Source: CAYMGQ01 sp964390055
GTDB lineage: Bacteria; Bacillota; Clostridia; Peptostreptococcales; Natronincolaceae
Direction of reading: 5' to 3'
Assembly (NCBI GenBank): GCA_964390055.1
Contig: CAYMGQ010000049.1
Coordinates: forward strand, 1-5,154
DNA length: 5,154 nt
Below are positions 1-5,109 of the stretch, in pieces. The notes beneath the pieces are model-generated. The model ran no database searches. It was not told where the DNA came from and worked only from the letters and a program-made list of their open reading frames with translations. The translations under genes were made by a program, and so were the position numbers. Position 1 is the stretch's first letter; each line of letters starts with the position of its first letter.

Positions 1-2
1 CG

Positions 3-137
3 ATGGGAAGACTTGCTGCTCACATTTTTAATCCTCATATGGAAGGGAGAGATATTACTCCTTTTCAAATTTTCTTATCTCTTGATGAATATAATAGAGA
101 GATAGCTTTTAAGGCATTGGAAATTGCCTATAAATAA
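3..137 (+). CDS. 3' end of an unidentified gene (at least 44 aa)
   Basis: The frame is open from the left edge to a TAA at 135-137. An ATG at 3-5 could be a start, but the sequence before it is cut off, so I treat this as the C-terminal part of a longer protein. The visible residues begin MGRLAAHIFNPH and end in a helical, charged tail (LDEYNREIAFKALEIAYK). There is no membrane segment or cysteine. I do not recognise the family. It ends 21 bases before the clamp gene, which has its own strong ribosome binding site, so the two are probably cotranscribed. Confidence 0.55.
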   Translation: MGRLAAHIFNPHMEGRDITPFQIFLSLDEYNREIAFKALEIAYK

Positions 138-158
138 AACAAACGGAGGTTCGATTAA

Positions 159-1229
159 ATGGAAATTGTAGTTAGTATATGTGATTTAAAAGAAGCTATT
201 AAATTAGCAAAGAAAACGGTTATTAAAGGCAAGGCATCTTTGGAGATACTAAAAAAAATACTTATAGTAGCAAATAAAAATCGCATTAGTTTAATTGGCT
301 ATGATTTTGAGGACATGTTCAAAATTGATATTGATGGCACAGTAATTGAACCAGGGAAAACACTCCTCGACAAAGAAATATATACAGTAATCGAGAAATT
401 AAAAATAAAATCATATGAACCAACAACTATAACAGAAAATACCATCACTTGTGGTAATAAAACTATAGAATATGAAACAGAACAATCGCCGGAAGACTAT
501 CCTGTAATAGAGGAAGATAAAACTAAACTGTTTACTGTAAGCCAAGAAGAACTGAATAGAATGTTTGCGGTGAAATATGCTTGTGATAAAGATAAGGATT
601 GCCATGATTTACGTCGTCAGGTAATTTGCATGGAGAACAACAGATGTATAGCTTCTGACACATATCGTTTAGCATATCGCTATTGGGTAAATCCAATTGA
701 TACAATCAAAAAATATATTTTACTACCTCTTTCTTCGGTAAAATTATTACAATTATTATTGAAGAACTCTAAAGAGAGGGTTAGCTGTTATCTTGAAGAT
801 AAAGAAATGGCAGTTGTTTTTGTTGTAGGGAATATCGAGCATCGGATTCAGCTATTAAAAGAAAAGTATTTTGATTTTGATCATATCGAATATCCAGAAC
901 CTAAAACCGTAGTAGAAACCAATACAAAAGAATTGTTAAAAGAATTAAATCTATTAAAAACAATGACGGAGGGGGACAATAATCCGATATATATTCAAAT
1001 TAAAAACGACAATATGAAAATAACTGCTAACAAAGCAGAACATTCCTTATCTGCGGATATCGAAGTAAATAAAACAGGAGAGGATGTTGCGATACATGTA
1101 AATTGTTTGTTTTTTATTGATGCAATAAAAAATTGCGGAGATGACAAGGTAAAAATAAATTTCGCCGGAAGCAATGGGTTTGTTGTAGTTAATGATGATG
1201 GTTTGTTGCCATTAAAATGTAAAAATTAA
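159..1229 (+). CDS. dnaN: divergent DNA polymerase III beta subunit (sliding clamp)
   Basis: The protein is the processivity clamp that encircles DNA and tethers replicative polymerase and other clamp-binding proteins. At 356 aa it is near the usual ~366-380 aa, so three clamp domains fit (about 1-122, 123-248, 249-356). The clearest signature is DLRRQV (150-155) followed by SDTYRLA (166-172), matching the DVRYYL...TDGHRLA block of E. coli DnaN, with Tyr in place of the pocket His. The C terminus LPLK (350-353) corresponds to the family's MPMRL tail, which forms part of the peptide-binding pocket. The rest of the protein is poorly conserved, which fits an element- or phage-encoded clamp rather than the host's own. 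The ATG at 159 has GGAGGT (145-150) 8 bases upstream. No clamp loader, dnaA or recF is adjacent, unlike chromosomal dnaN. The family call is secure; a separate replication role for the element is inference. Confidence 0.85.
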   Translation: MEIVVSICDLKEAIKLAKKTVIKGKASLEILKKILIVANKNRISLIGYDFEDMFKIDIDGTVIEPGKTLLDKEIYTVIEKLKIKSYEPTTITENTITCGNKTIEYETEQSPEDYPVIEEDKTKLFTVSQEELNRMFAVKYACDKDKDCHDLRRQVICMENNRCIASDTYRLAYRYWVNPIDTIKKYILLPLSSVKLLQLLLKNSKERVSCYLEDKEMAVVFVVGNIEHRIQLLKEKYFDFDHIEYPEPKTVVETNTKELLKELNLLKTMTEGDNNPIYIQIKNDNMKITANKAEHSLSADIEVNKTGEDVAIHVNCLFFIDAIKNCGDDKVKINFAGSNGFVVVNDDGLLPLKCKN

Positions 1230-1245
1230 AAAAGGAGGAAGCAAA

Positions 1246-1677
1246 ATGGGATCACCAACAATCGTAATTTTTTGTAAGCAAGGTCACATTTCCAGGGTAA
1301 TTAAAAGAGATGAGGTAAATGGCCCTGGTATTCACAAGTGCCGTTATTGCGGCACAACAGAATTTTGTATTCAAGTAGGATGGGATGATGGAAGCGGATT
1401 GGAAAATACCGTTCCGCAAAAGCCATTAGGGCATGAATACATAGGAGGAGAAAAGGTTTATATTTTCGATGTTAGTGAAGTAAAAGATTGGTGTTACTTA
1501 ACACCAGACGTTTTGCGGGTTTGCAAAGATTGTCATAAGGAGTTTACTTTGAGAAGCGGGGAGATTGATTTCTTTAAGGGTGCTGGCCTTAATCTCCCTA
1601 AGCGTTGCCCGGAATGCCGAAAGAAAAGAAAAATGGAGGAGAAAGAAGATGAAAAATCTAATCTTTTGCAATTCTAA
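1246..1677 (+). CDS. zinc-ribbon protein with C-terminal zf-trcl-like domain
   Basis: This 143-aa soluble protein has two likely metal sites. The C-terminal one has C93-x2-C96, a KEFTLRSGEIDFF segment and C121-x2-C124 followed by Arg, which is the layout of the small 'probable zinc-ribbon' (zf-trcl) family found in many Firmicutes and their phages. The N-terminal half has C10/H14 and C32-x2-C35, which could bind a second zinc. The tail is highly charged (KKRKMEEKEDEK). The start is well supported by AAAGGAGG (1231-1238), 7 bases before the ATG and 16 bases after the clamp gene, suggesting one operon. The last 29 bases overlap the next gene and contain its ribosome binding site. Binding of nucleic acid or protein is plausible for such ribbons, but nothing in the sequence settles the target. 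Confidence 0.75.
   Translation: MGSPTIVIFCKQGHISRVIKRDEVNGPGIHKCRYCGTTEFCIQVGWDDGSGLENTVPQKPLGHEYIGGEKVYIFDVSEVKDWCYLTPDVLRVCKDCHKEFTLRSGEIDFFKGAGLNLPKRCPECRKKRKMEEKEDEKSNLLQF
1635..1641 (+). promoter_or_regulatory. ribosome binding site inside the zinc-ribbon gene
   Basis: GGAGGAG lies 7 bases before the ATG at 1649 and inside the 3' end of the upstream gene. It fixes the start of the 68-aa gene at 1649 rather than at the earlier in-frame ATG at 1565, which would overlap the upstream gene by more than 100 bases. Confidence 0.7.
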
Positions 1678-1855
1678 CGGCAAAGACTATTTTATTATTG
1701 CTGGCGATAATAAACGAGCTTTGTTACGAGATATGGCGACAAAGAAATATGTTGTTGCCAATGGTTTAAATTGGGATCTAATGCGTTGGAATGGAGGGAA
1801 GTATTTCTGGCCTGAAGAATTTGAATTAGCCTCAAATACATTTTTAGGGAAATGA
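1649..1855 (+). CDS. small unknown protein, 68 aa
   Basis: The frame starts at an ATG with a strong ribosome binding site 7 bases upstream and overlaps the zinc-ribbon gene by 29 bases. The middle segment KKYVVANGLNWD...GKYFWPEEFELA is rich in aromatic residues. It resembles, by eye only, a pattern seen in small phage proteins where 'YVVA' is followed by a Trp/Gly/Tyr-rich stretch and an acidic helix. There is no signal peptide or membrane span. Its stop overlaps the start of the next gene (ATGA), so the two are likely translated together. I do not assign a function. Confidence 0.65.
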   Translation: MKNLIFCNSNGKDYFIIAGDNKRALLRDMATKKYVVANGLNWDLMRWNGGKYFWPEEFELASNTFLGK

Positions 1856-2016
1856 TCAAAGCACAATTTGGTAAAAGTAAAAAGAAACATATTTTCCGCA
1901 ACATAGCCGAAGCAGAAAGTTATGCTGATAATATTGGAGCAAAAAGAATCAAGTTTGATCATGATCCTGTACCCCTAATAAAGATTAGGGAAGAATGGGT
2001 ATGGCTTTGTTTCTAA
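1852..2016 (+). CDS. small unknown protein, 54 aa
   Basis: The ATG at 1852 overlaps the preceding TGA in an ATGA, the classic layout for translational coupling; only a weak GGGA lies immediately upstream. The predicted protein starts MIKAQFGKSKKKHIF, so the N terminus is basic. A short helix (NIAEAESYADNIGA) follows, and the end is Trp-rich (EEWVWLCF). I recognise no family. The gene ends 4 bases before the closing stem of the structured RNA at 2021, and its 3' half contains a perfect 7-bp hairpin. The size, coupling and AT-rich codon use fit a real small gene. Confidence 0.5.
   Translation: MIKAQFGKSKKKHIFRNIAEAESYADNIGAKRIKFDHDPVPLIKIREEWVWLCF
1973..1990 (+). repeat. perfect 7-bp hairpin within the 54-aa gene
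   Basis: CCCTAAT (1973-1979) and ATTAGGG (1984-1990) are exact inverted repeats separated by the loop AAAG. There is no U-run after it, so it is not a standard terminator. It lies about 30 bases upstream of the structured RNA and could be an RNA processing or stabilising hairpin, or simply chance. Confidence 0.35.
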
Positions 2017-2020
2017 TAAA

Positions 2021-2165
2021 AATTTGACGGGAGCGGCGTGGTGGGAAGCAGAGGCAACACGCTCATCAGTTTGCCCCTATGCGCGCTCGGTTGGCAAAAA
2101 GCATGGTGGCAACAGTATGAGGAATACTGTTTGCGGTTGGTTCGAATCCAACCTCCCGTCAAATT
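2021..2165 (+). ncRNA. yrlA: tRNA-mimic structured RNA, candidate YrlA-type Y RNA
   Basis: The segment has no convincing coding frame and is about 57% GC (2026-2160) in an AT-rich setting. Its ends form a perfect 13-bp stem (2021-2033 with 2153-2165). Inside are a D-arm-like stem GCGTG/CACGC (2036-2040 with 2058-2062), a bulged 10-bp hairpin like a class II variable arm (2109-2118 with 2124-2134, loop GAGGA) and a textbook T-arm: GTTGG, loop TTCGAAT (2141-2147), CCAAC. The D-region (GTGGTGGGAAGCAGAGGCAACACGC-like order at 2038-2062) recalls tRNA-Leu. The anticodon region is replaced by about 46 bases that form bulged hairpins, with no 7-base anticodon loop, and no CCA is encoded. The family knowledge is that YrlA RNAs are tRNA mimics that bind Ro60 and are encoded near rsr and rtcB, also in phages. 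An rtcB remnant lies 200 bases downstream. The tRNA-like fold is seen directly; the Y RNA identity is inference. Alternatives are a decayed or insertion-bearing tRNA, or a 5'-leader element. Confidence 0.6.
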
Positions 2166-2176
2166 AATTTAAATAC

Positions 2177-2184
2177 AAGGAGGT
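2177..2184 (+). promoter_or_regulatory. strong ribosome binding site after the structured RNA
   Basis: AAGGAGGT lies 8 bases before the ATG at 2193 and only 11 bases after the closing stem of the structured RNA. It selects the first ATG (2193) over the second in-frame one at 2202. Confidence 0.7.
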
Positions 2185-2192
2185 ATTCATAG

Positions 2193-2342
2193 ATGACAGC
2201 TATGAGCAAAAAAGAATTTATCAATCGTTACAAACAAGACATGGCGAATAAAAGAAAAGAAAAGAATAAAATGCTTGCCAGTTATTTTTACAAGAGTGGT
2301 AGGAGAAATAAGCCCTGGGGAATAAGTGGGGTTATACAATAG
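2193..2342 (+). CDS. small basic protein, 49 aa, unknown
   Basis: The frame has an excellent ribosome binding site and lies between the tRNA-mimic RNA and the rtcB remnant. The protein is strongly basic, with a Lys/Arg-rich helix (residues about 5-28, containing KKEF, RYKQ, NKRKEKNK) and a second basic patch (YKSGRRNKPWG). There are no cysteines and no membrane segment. The charge would suit RNA binding, and its position beside a structured RNA makes that attractive, but no recognised domain is present and the role is unknown. It ends 20 bases before the rtcB start. Confidence 0.55.
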   Translation: MTAMSKKEFINRYKQDMANKRKEKNKMLASYFYKSGRRNKPWGISGVIQ

Positions 2343-2362
2343 GCGAAAGGATGAAACTGAAA

Positions 2363-2586
2363 ATGGTTACTTTAACAGGCCAGTATAACGGTGCAAAAGT
2401 ATTTACCGACAACATTGATGATGCGACAAAAGAGCAGATTGTTACTCTATGCAATCAGGATTTTACGGCAGGGTGTAAGATTCGAATTATGCCGGTCATT
2501 ATGGTAAGGGGTGTGTAATTGGATTTACTGCTGATCTAGGAGATAAGGTTATTCCAAATATCGTCAGACACAGTAACTATAGATAA
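2363..2586 (+). pseudogene. rtcB: 5' fragment of RNA ligase RtcB, frameshifted and truncated
   Basis: RtcB joins RNA 2',3'-cyclic-phosphate (or 3'-phosphate) ends to 5'-OH ends using GTP and Mn. The frame from the ATG at 2363 reads MVTLTGQYNGAKVFTDNI...KIRIMP, a typical RtcB N terminus. An in-frame ATG at 2351 is also possible, but AAAGGA (2346-2351) fits 2363 better. The family continues MPDVHYGKGCVIG. Here the frame breaks after MP (2493) and runs to a stop at 2516-2518, while HYGKGCVIGFTADLGDKVIPNIV continues in another frame at 2497-2565. The DNA is 4 bases short at this point, consistent with one small deletion that removed the Asp and Val codons. The homology stops after NIV, exactly before the expected GVDIGCGM with its metal-binding Asp and Cys, and that frame ends at 2586. 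The catalytic body is absent, so no ligase activity is possible from this copy. Confidence 0.8.
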
Positions 2587-2716
2587 TGCTTATAAAAAGA
2601 TTTTAGGCAAAACGAAAGCTGAACATGAAGAGGATCAGAGAATTTGGAGAGAAAATTATTTTAGGGCAAAAGAAAAATATGAAAGAACTGAGATACCTAA
2701 ACTAGCTGAATGGTAT
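2566..2716 (+). pseudogene. start-less upstream part of the following reading frame
   Basis: The frame of the next gene stays open from just after a TAG at 2537-2539, yet has no ATG, GTG or TTG before 2717. From about 2567 its translation looks like real protein: DTVTIDNAYKKILGKT, then a charged helical run with EEDQRIW, RAKEKYERTEIP and LAEWY. This suggests that the original gene began further upstream and lost its 5' end where the rtcB fragment was joined. The exact junction cannot be fixed by eye but lies near 2565. Confidence 0.5.
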
Positions 2717-2974
2717 ATGACTGAAGGGCGCAAAATTTTGTTTAAAGATCAATGGAAAGATTGGGATGAAATTGTTCCAATTAGATTACATGACATATAT
2801 CACGGAAAGGAATTAGATAGTGCTTTAAAAGCAATAAAAACTCTTAACAATGGAGGAAATATTGATAAAGCTAAAGTGGCGATAAATAGTAAAAACCATT
2901 CGGGATATTCATATAGTTTAACTTTAGCTCTAATCAACAAGTTTTGTGAGAAAGGAAAGGATCTCTATGAATGA
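2717..2974 (+). CDS. C-terminal part of a 5'-truncated unknown protein (85 aa from first ATG)
   Basis: The first available ATG is at 2717, but there is no ribosome binding site before it and the coding-like frame runs well upstream, so this is probably the end of a truncated gene. The visible residues include WYMTEGRKILFKDQWKDWDE, then VPIRLHDIYHGKELDSAL, a helical segment and an NHSGYSYSLTLALI stretch. It is reminiscent of conserved unknown proteins in Firmicutes phages, but I cannot name the family. Its stop overlaps the start of the nucleotidyltransferase gene by 8 bases. The bases before the stop carry that gene's ribosome binding site, so translation of this remnant may still matter for coupling. 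Confidence 0.55.
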   Translation: MTEGRKILFKDQWKDWDEIVPIRLHDIYHGKELDSALKAIKTLNNGGNIDKAKVAINSKNHSGYSYSLTLALINKFCEKGKDLYE

Positions 2975-3671
2975 TTTCTGGAATACACGACTAATCCTCA
3001 AAGTATATGCAGGTAGTTATAGTTATGGAACTAATGTAAAAGATTCCGATGAGGATTTTAGGGGAGTATGTATTCCTCCTGCAAATTATTTATTGGGACT
3101 TGATAAATTTGAACAAAAAGAAACAAAAGAGCCGGATAGTGTAATTTATTCTTTGCACAAGTTTGTTAGCTTAGCACTAAATAATAATCCAAATATATTA
3201 GATTCTTTGTTCGTACAAAAAAATCATATTATATTTATTAATGAATATGGCAAAGAACTTCGAGATCTGCGCTATGATTTCCTTTGTAAAAAGGTTTACA
3301 AAACCTATGGAGGCTATGCCTATTCGCAGTTAAAAAAGATGGTTCATGTAGAAAAAAATGCTCAGGGCAAGAGGTTGGAGAGTGTGCGGAAATTTGGTTA
3401 CGATACTAAAAATGCATACCATCTAATACGCTTATTGCGTATGGGCATAGAGATATTAACAGATGGTGAAGTAAATGTAATGCGCTATGACAATCAGGAG
3501 TTATTAAAAATAAGGAGGGGCGAATATCCTTTAGCTTATATTAAAAGTGAAGCAAAACGATTGCAAGAATTGTTAGATATGGCTTATGTAAATTCCAAAT
3601 TACCTAGTAAACCAAATTACAATAAGATAAATAATTGGCTTGTGAAAACACATAAAAGGAGTTTGACTTGA
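2967..3671 (+). CDS. RlaP-like nucleotidyltransferase (DNA polymerase beta superfamily)
   Basis: The 234-aa protein has the minimal nucleotidyltransferase core: G16-S17 in YAGSYSYGT, then SDEDFRGV with the metal-binding D28 and D30 and R32-G33. Next come the family-typical DSVIYSLHKFVSLALNNNP block (57-75), where D57 may be the third acidic residue, and FGYDTKNAYHLIRLLRMG (143-160). This matches the RlaP family, named for predicted nucleotidyltransferases of RNA-ligase-associated repair pathways; members probably modify RNA ends, but the substrate here is unknown. I chose the ATG at 2967 because GGAAAGG (2954-2960) is 6 bases upstream; an in-frame GTG at 2946 has no such site. The gene overlaps the upstream frame by 8 bases and its stop overlaps the next start (TTGA). 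Both point to an operon with the CCA-adding enzyme. Length and motifs look intact. Confidence 0.75.
   Translation: MNDFWNTRLILKVYAGSYSYGTNVKDSDEDFRGVCIPPANYLLGLDKFEQKETKEPDSVIYSLHKFVSLALNNNPNILDSLFVQKNHIIFINEYGKELRDLRYDFLCKKVYKTYGGYAYSQLKKMVHVEKNAQGKRLESVRKFGYDTKNAYHLIRLLRMGIEILTDGEVNVMRYDNQELLKIRRGEYPLAYIKSEAKRLQELLDMAYVNSKLPSKPNYNKINNWLVKTHKRSLT
3656..3661 (+). promoter_or_regulatory. ribosome binding site supporting a TTG start
   Basis: AAGGAG lies within the end of the RlaP-like gene, 6 bases before the TTG at 3668 and 12 before the ATG at 3674. The spacing favours TTG, which also forms a TTGA overlap with the upstream stop; ATG 3674 remains possible and would shorten the protein by only two residues. 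Confidence 0.55.
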
Positions 3672-5002
3672 AGATGAAAATACCAAATTATGTTTTGGAA
3701 ATTCTCCACAAATTGCCCGAATCATATCTTGTCGGAGGTGCAGTTAGAGATTTGTTGCTGGGCAAGCAACCGCAAGACTATGACATCACAACACCATTAT
3801 TGCCCGAACAAGTTAAGCTCCTTTTTGCTCATACAGTTACTACAGGCGAAAAGCATGGCACGGTAACAGTAGTTACAGGCCAGGGGAATGTAGAAGTAAC
3901 TACAATGCGCCGGGATGGTGTCTATGATGACAATAGAAGGCCCGAAACGGTAGAATTTACTGACAATCTTATTGTTGATCTGTCCCGGAGAGACTTCACA
4001 ATCAATGCTATGGCTATAGACATCGGGGGTAATATCATCGATCCTTTTGACGGCAAAGAAGCATTGGCAGGGTGTGTAATAGCTACAGTAGGCAATCCTG
4101 ACGAAAGGTTTGCCGAGGATGCTCTCCGCATGATGAGGGCAATCAGATTCGCCTGTCAATTAAATTTTCGTATTGAATTAAATACGCATTACTCAATAGT
4201 CAATAATAGAAAGTTAATCAATAACATTAGCCGAGAGCGTATCCGGGATGAATTGTGTAAAATTCTGTCATCCAACTTTCCAGCGAGAGGAATTGAGCTA
4301 TTAAGATCAACAGGATTGTTGGAGCTTATTCTACCTGAAATAAATAACATGGTAGGTTTTGATCAATGCAATCCACACCACCATAAAGATATTTACGATC
4401 ATACTTTATTGGCCCTTGCCTATGAAACCAGCAATAATCTAATGCTTAGACTTGCAATACTTCTGCATGATGTAGGCAAGCCGGAGACTTTTACTGTTGA
4501 CGATAAAGGAATAGGACATTTTTATAATCATGCAAGTGTTGGTGCAGACATGGCAAGAAATATATTGCAAAGATTGAAATTCGACAACAGGACAATAGAC
4601 ACAATTTATTTACTTGTGAAAGAGCATATGAATAAAAAATCACGAAACATAAAGAAATTGATTAACAGAGTAGGCGTGGAAAATCTCGATTTATTGTTTA
4701 ATTTACAAATAATTGACATTAAGGCAAGTAACCCGCCGCATGACATCAGTGAAATTTTAAACGCCAGAAAAGAAGCTAAAAAAATTCTTGAAGAAAAACA
4801 ACCACTAACAGTCAAAGACTTGAAAATAGATGGGTACGACTTAATAGCTTTAGGAATAAGCCCCGGCAAACAAATGGGAGTTATCCTAAATGAGCTATTA
4901 GAAATAGTGTTGGAGAATCCGAAACTGAATAATAGGGATTACCTTATCAAATATATTAGAAAGGAGAATGGAAGATGGGTTACGAAGCCAAACGCAAAGT
5001 AG
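3668..5002 (+). CDS. cca: CCA-adding tRNA nucleotidyltransferase with HD domain
   Basis: The enzyme builds or repairs the 3'-CCA end of tRNAs from CTP and ATP, without a template. At 444 aa it is full length for a class II enzyme with a C-terminal HD domain. The head has VGGAVRDLLLG (22-32, nucleotide-binding GG and RRD-type elements) and the metal-binding DYD (37-39). RRDFTINAMA follows at 107-116, then EDALRMMRAIRFA (150-162), in which E150, D151 and R154 form the EDxxR amino-acid template that selects CTP and ATP. The HD region has H245 and LLHDVGKP (265-272), followed by H-rich motifs around GHFYNHASVGA; such domains can be 2',3'-cyclic phosphodiesterases or phosphatases. The start is TTG or the ATG 6 bases later. 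The gene is coupled to the RlaP-like gene. This could be a host gene, but its neighbours suggest a role in repairing damaged RNA 3' ends. Confidence 0.88.
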   Translation: MKMKIPNYVLEILHKLPESYLVGGAVRDLLLGKQPQDYDITTPLLPEQVKLLFAHTVTTGEKHGTVTVVTGQGNVEVTTMRRDGVYDDNRRPETVEFTDNLIVDLSRRDFTINAMAIDIGGNIIDPFDGKEALAGCVIATVGNPDERFAEDALRMMRAIRFACQLNFRIELNTHYSIVNNRKLINNISRERIRDELCKILSSNFPARGIELLRSTGLLELILPEINNMVGFDQCNPHHHKDIYDHTLLALAYETSNNLMLRLAILLHDVGKPETFTVDDKGIGHFYNHASVGADMARNILQRLKFDNRTIDTIYLLVKEHMNKKSRNIKKLINRVGVENLDLLFNLQIIDIKASNPPHDISEILNARKEAKKILEEKQPLTVKDLKIDGYDLIALGISPGKQMGVILNELLEIVLENPKLNNRDYLIKYIRKENGRWVTKPNAK

Positions 5003-5109
5003 AAAGGGCAAGGGAATTTTTGCACAATGCAATGTATTTATTAGATTCCCTACCCGAAGCAATTGAGGATATTAAAGGAGTGATCAAAAAGATAGATGAG
5101 CAGACCTAA
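4975..5109 (+). CDS. small helical protein, 44 aa, unknown
   Basis: The ATG at 4975 has AAGGAG (4961-4966) 8 bases upstream, inside the 3' end of the CCA-adding enzyme gene, which it overlaps by 28 bases. The protein is almost entirely predicted helix: a basic N-terminal part (YEAKRKVERAREF) and a heptad-like hydrophobic pattern through MYLLDSLPEAIEDIKGVIKKI, possibly a short coiled coil or a helical hairpin broken at Pro28. No family is recognised. The strong ribosome binding site and overlap make it a credible gene of the same operon. Confidence 0.6.
   Translation: MGYEAKRKVERAREFLHNAMYLLDSLPEAIEDIKGVIKKIDEQT

Noticed and set aside
411..605. Minus-strand frames opposite the clamp, zinc-ribbon and cca genes
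   Set aside because: They are antisense shadows of well-supported + strand genes, lack ribosome binding sites and have biased, low-complexity translations.
1565..1648. Longer version (96 aa) of the 68-aa gene starting at 1565
   Set aside because: It would overlap the zinc-ribbon domain coding region, has no ribosome binding site, and the internal start at 1649 has a strong one.
2026..2161. An ordinary tRNA gene (Leu-like D-region, perfect T-arm)
   Set aside because: The span is about 135 bases, no 7-base anticodon loop closed by a 5-bp stem can be found, and the bases after the T-arm do not give a free discriminator plus CCA. A short spliced intron would be unusual in bacteria, and the insert is too small for a group I intron.
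2021..2190. T-box or another known riboswitch class controlling the downstream gene
   Set aside because: I see no T-box AGGGTGGNACCGCG motif, no terminator/antiterminator with a U-run, and no core of the common riboswitches; the T-arm and D-like arm fit a tRNA mimic better.
2490..2520. Programmed ribosomal frameshift that would rescue RtcB
   Set aside because: There is no slippery heptamer at the break, the conserved Asp-Val codons are missing, and the catalytic C-terminal part is absent downstream, so decay explains it better.
2946..2966. GTG start at 2946 for the RlaP-like gene
   Set aside because: It lacks a ribosome binding site and adds seven residues (MRKERIS) not needed for the fold; the ATG at 2967 has a well-placed GGAAAGG.
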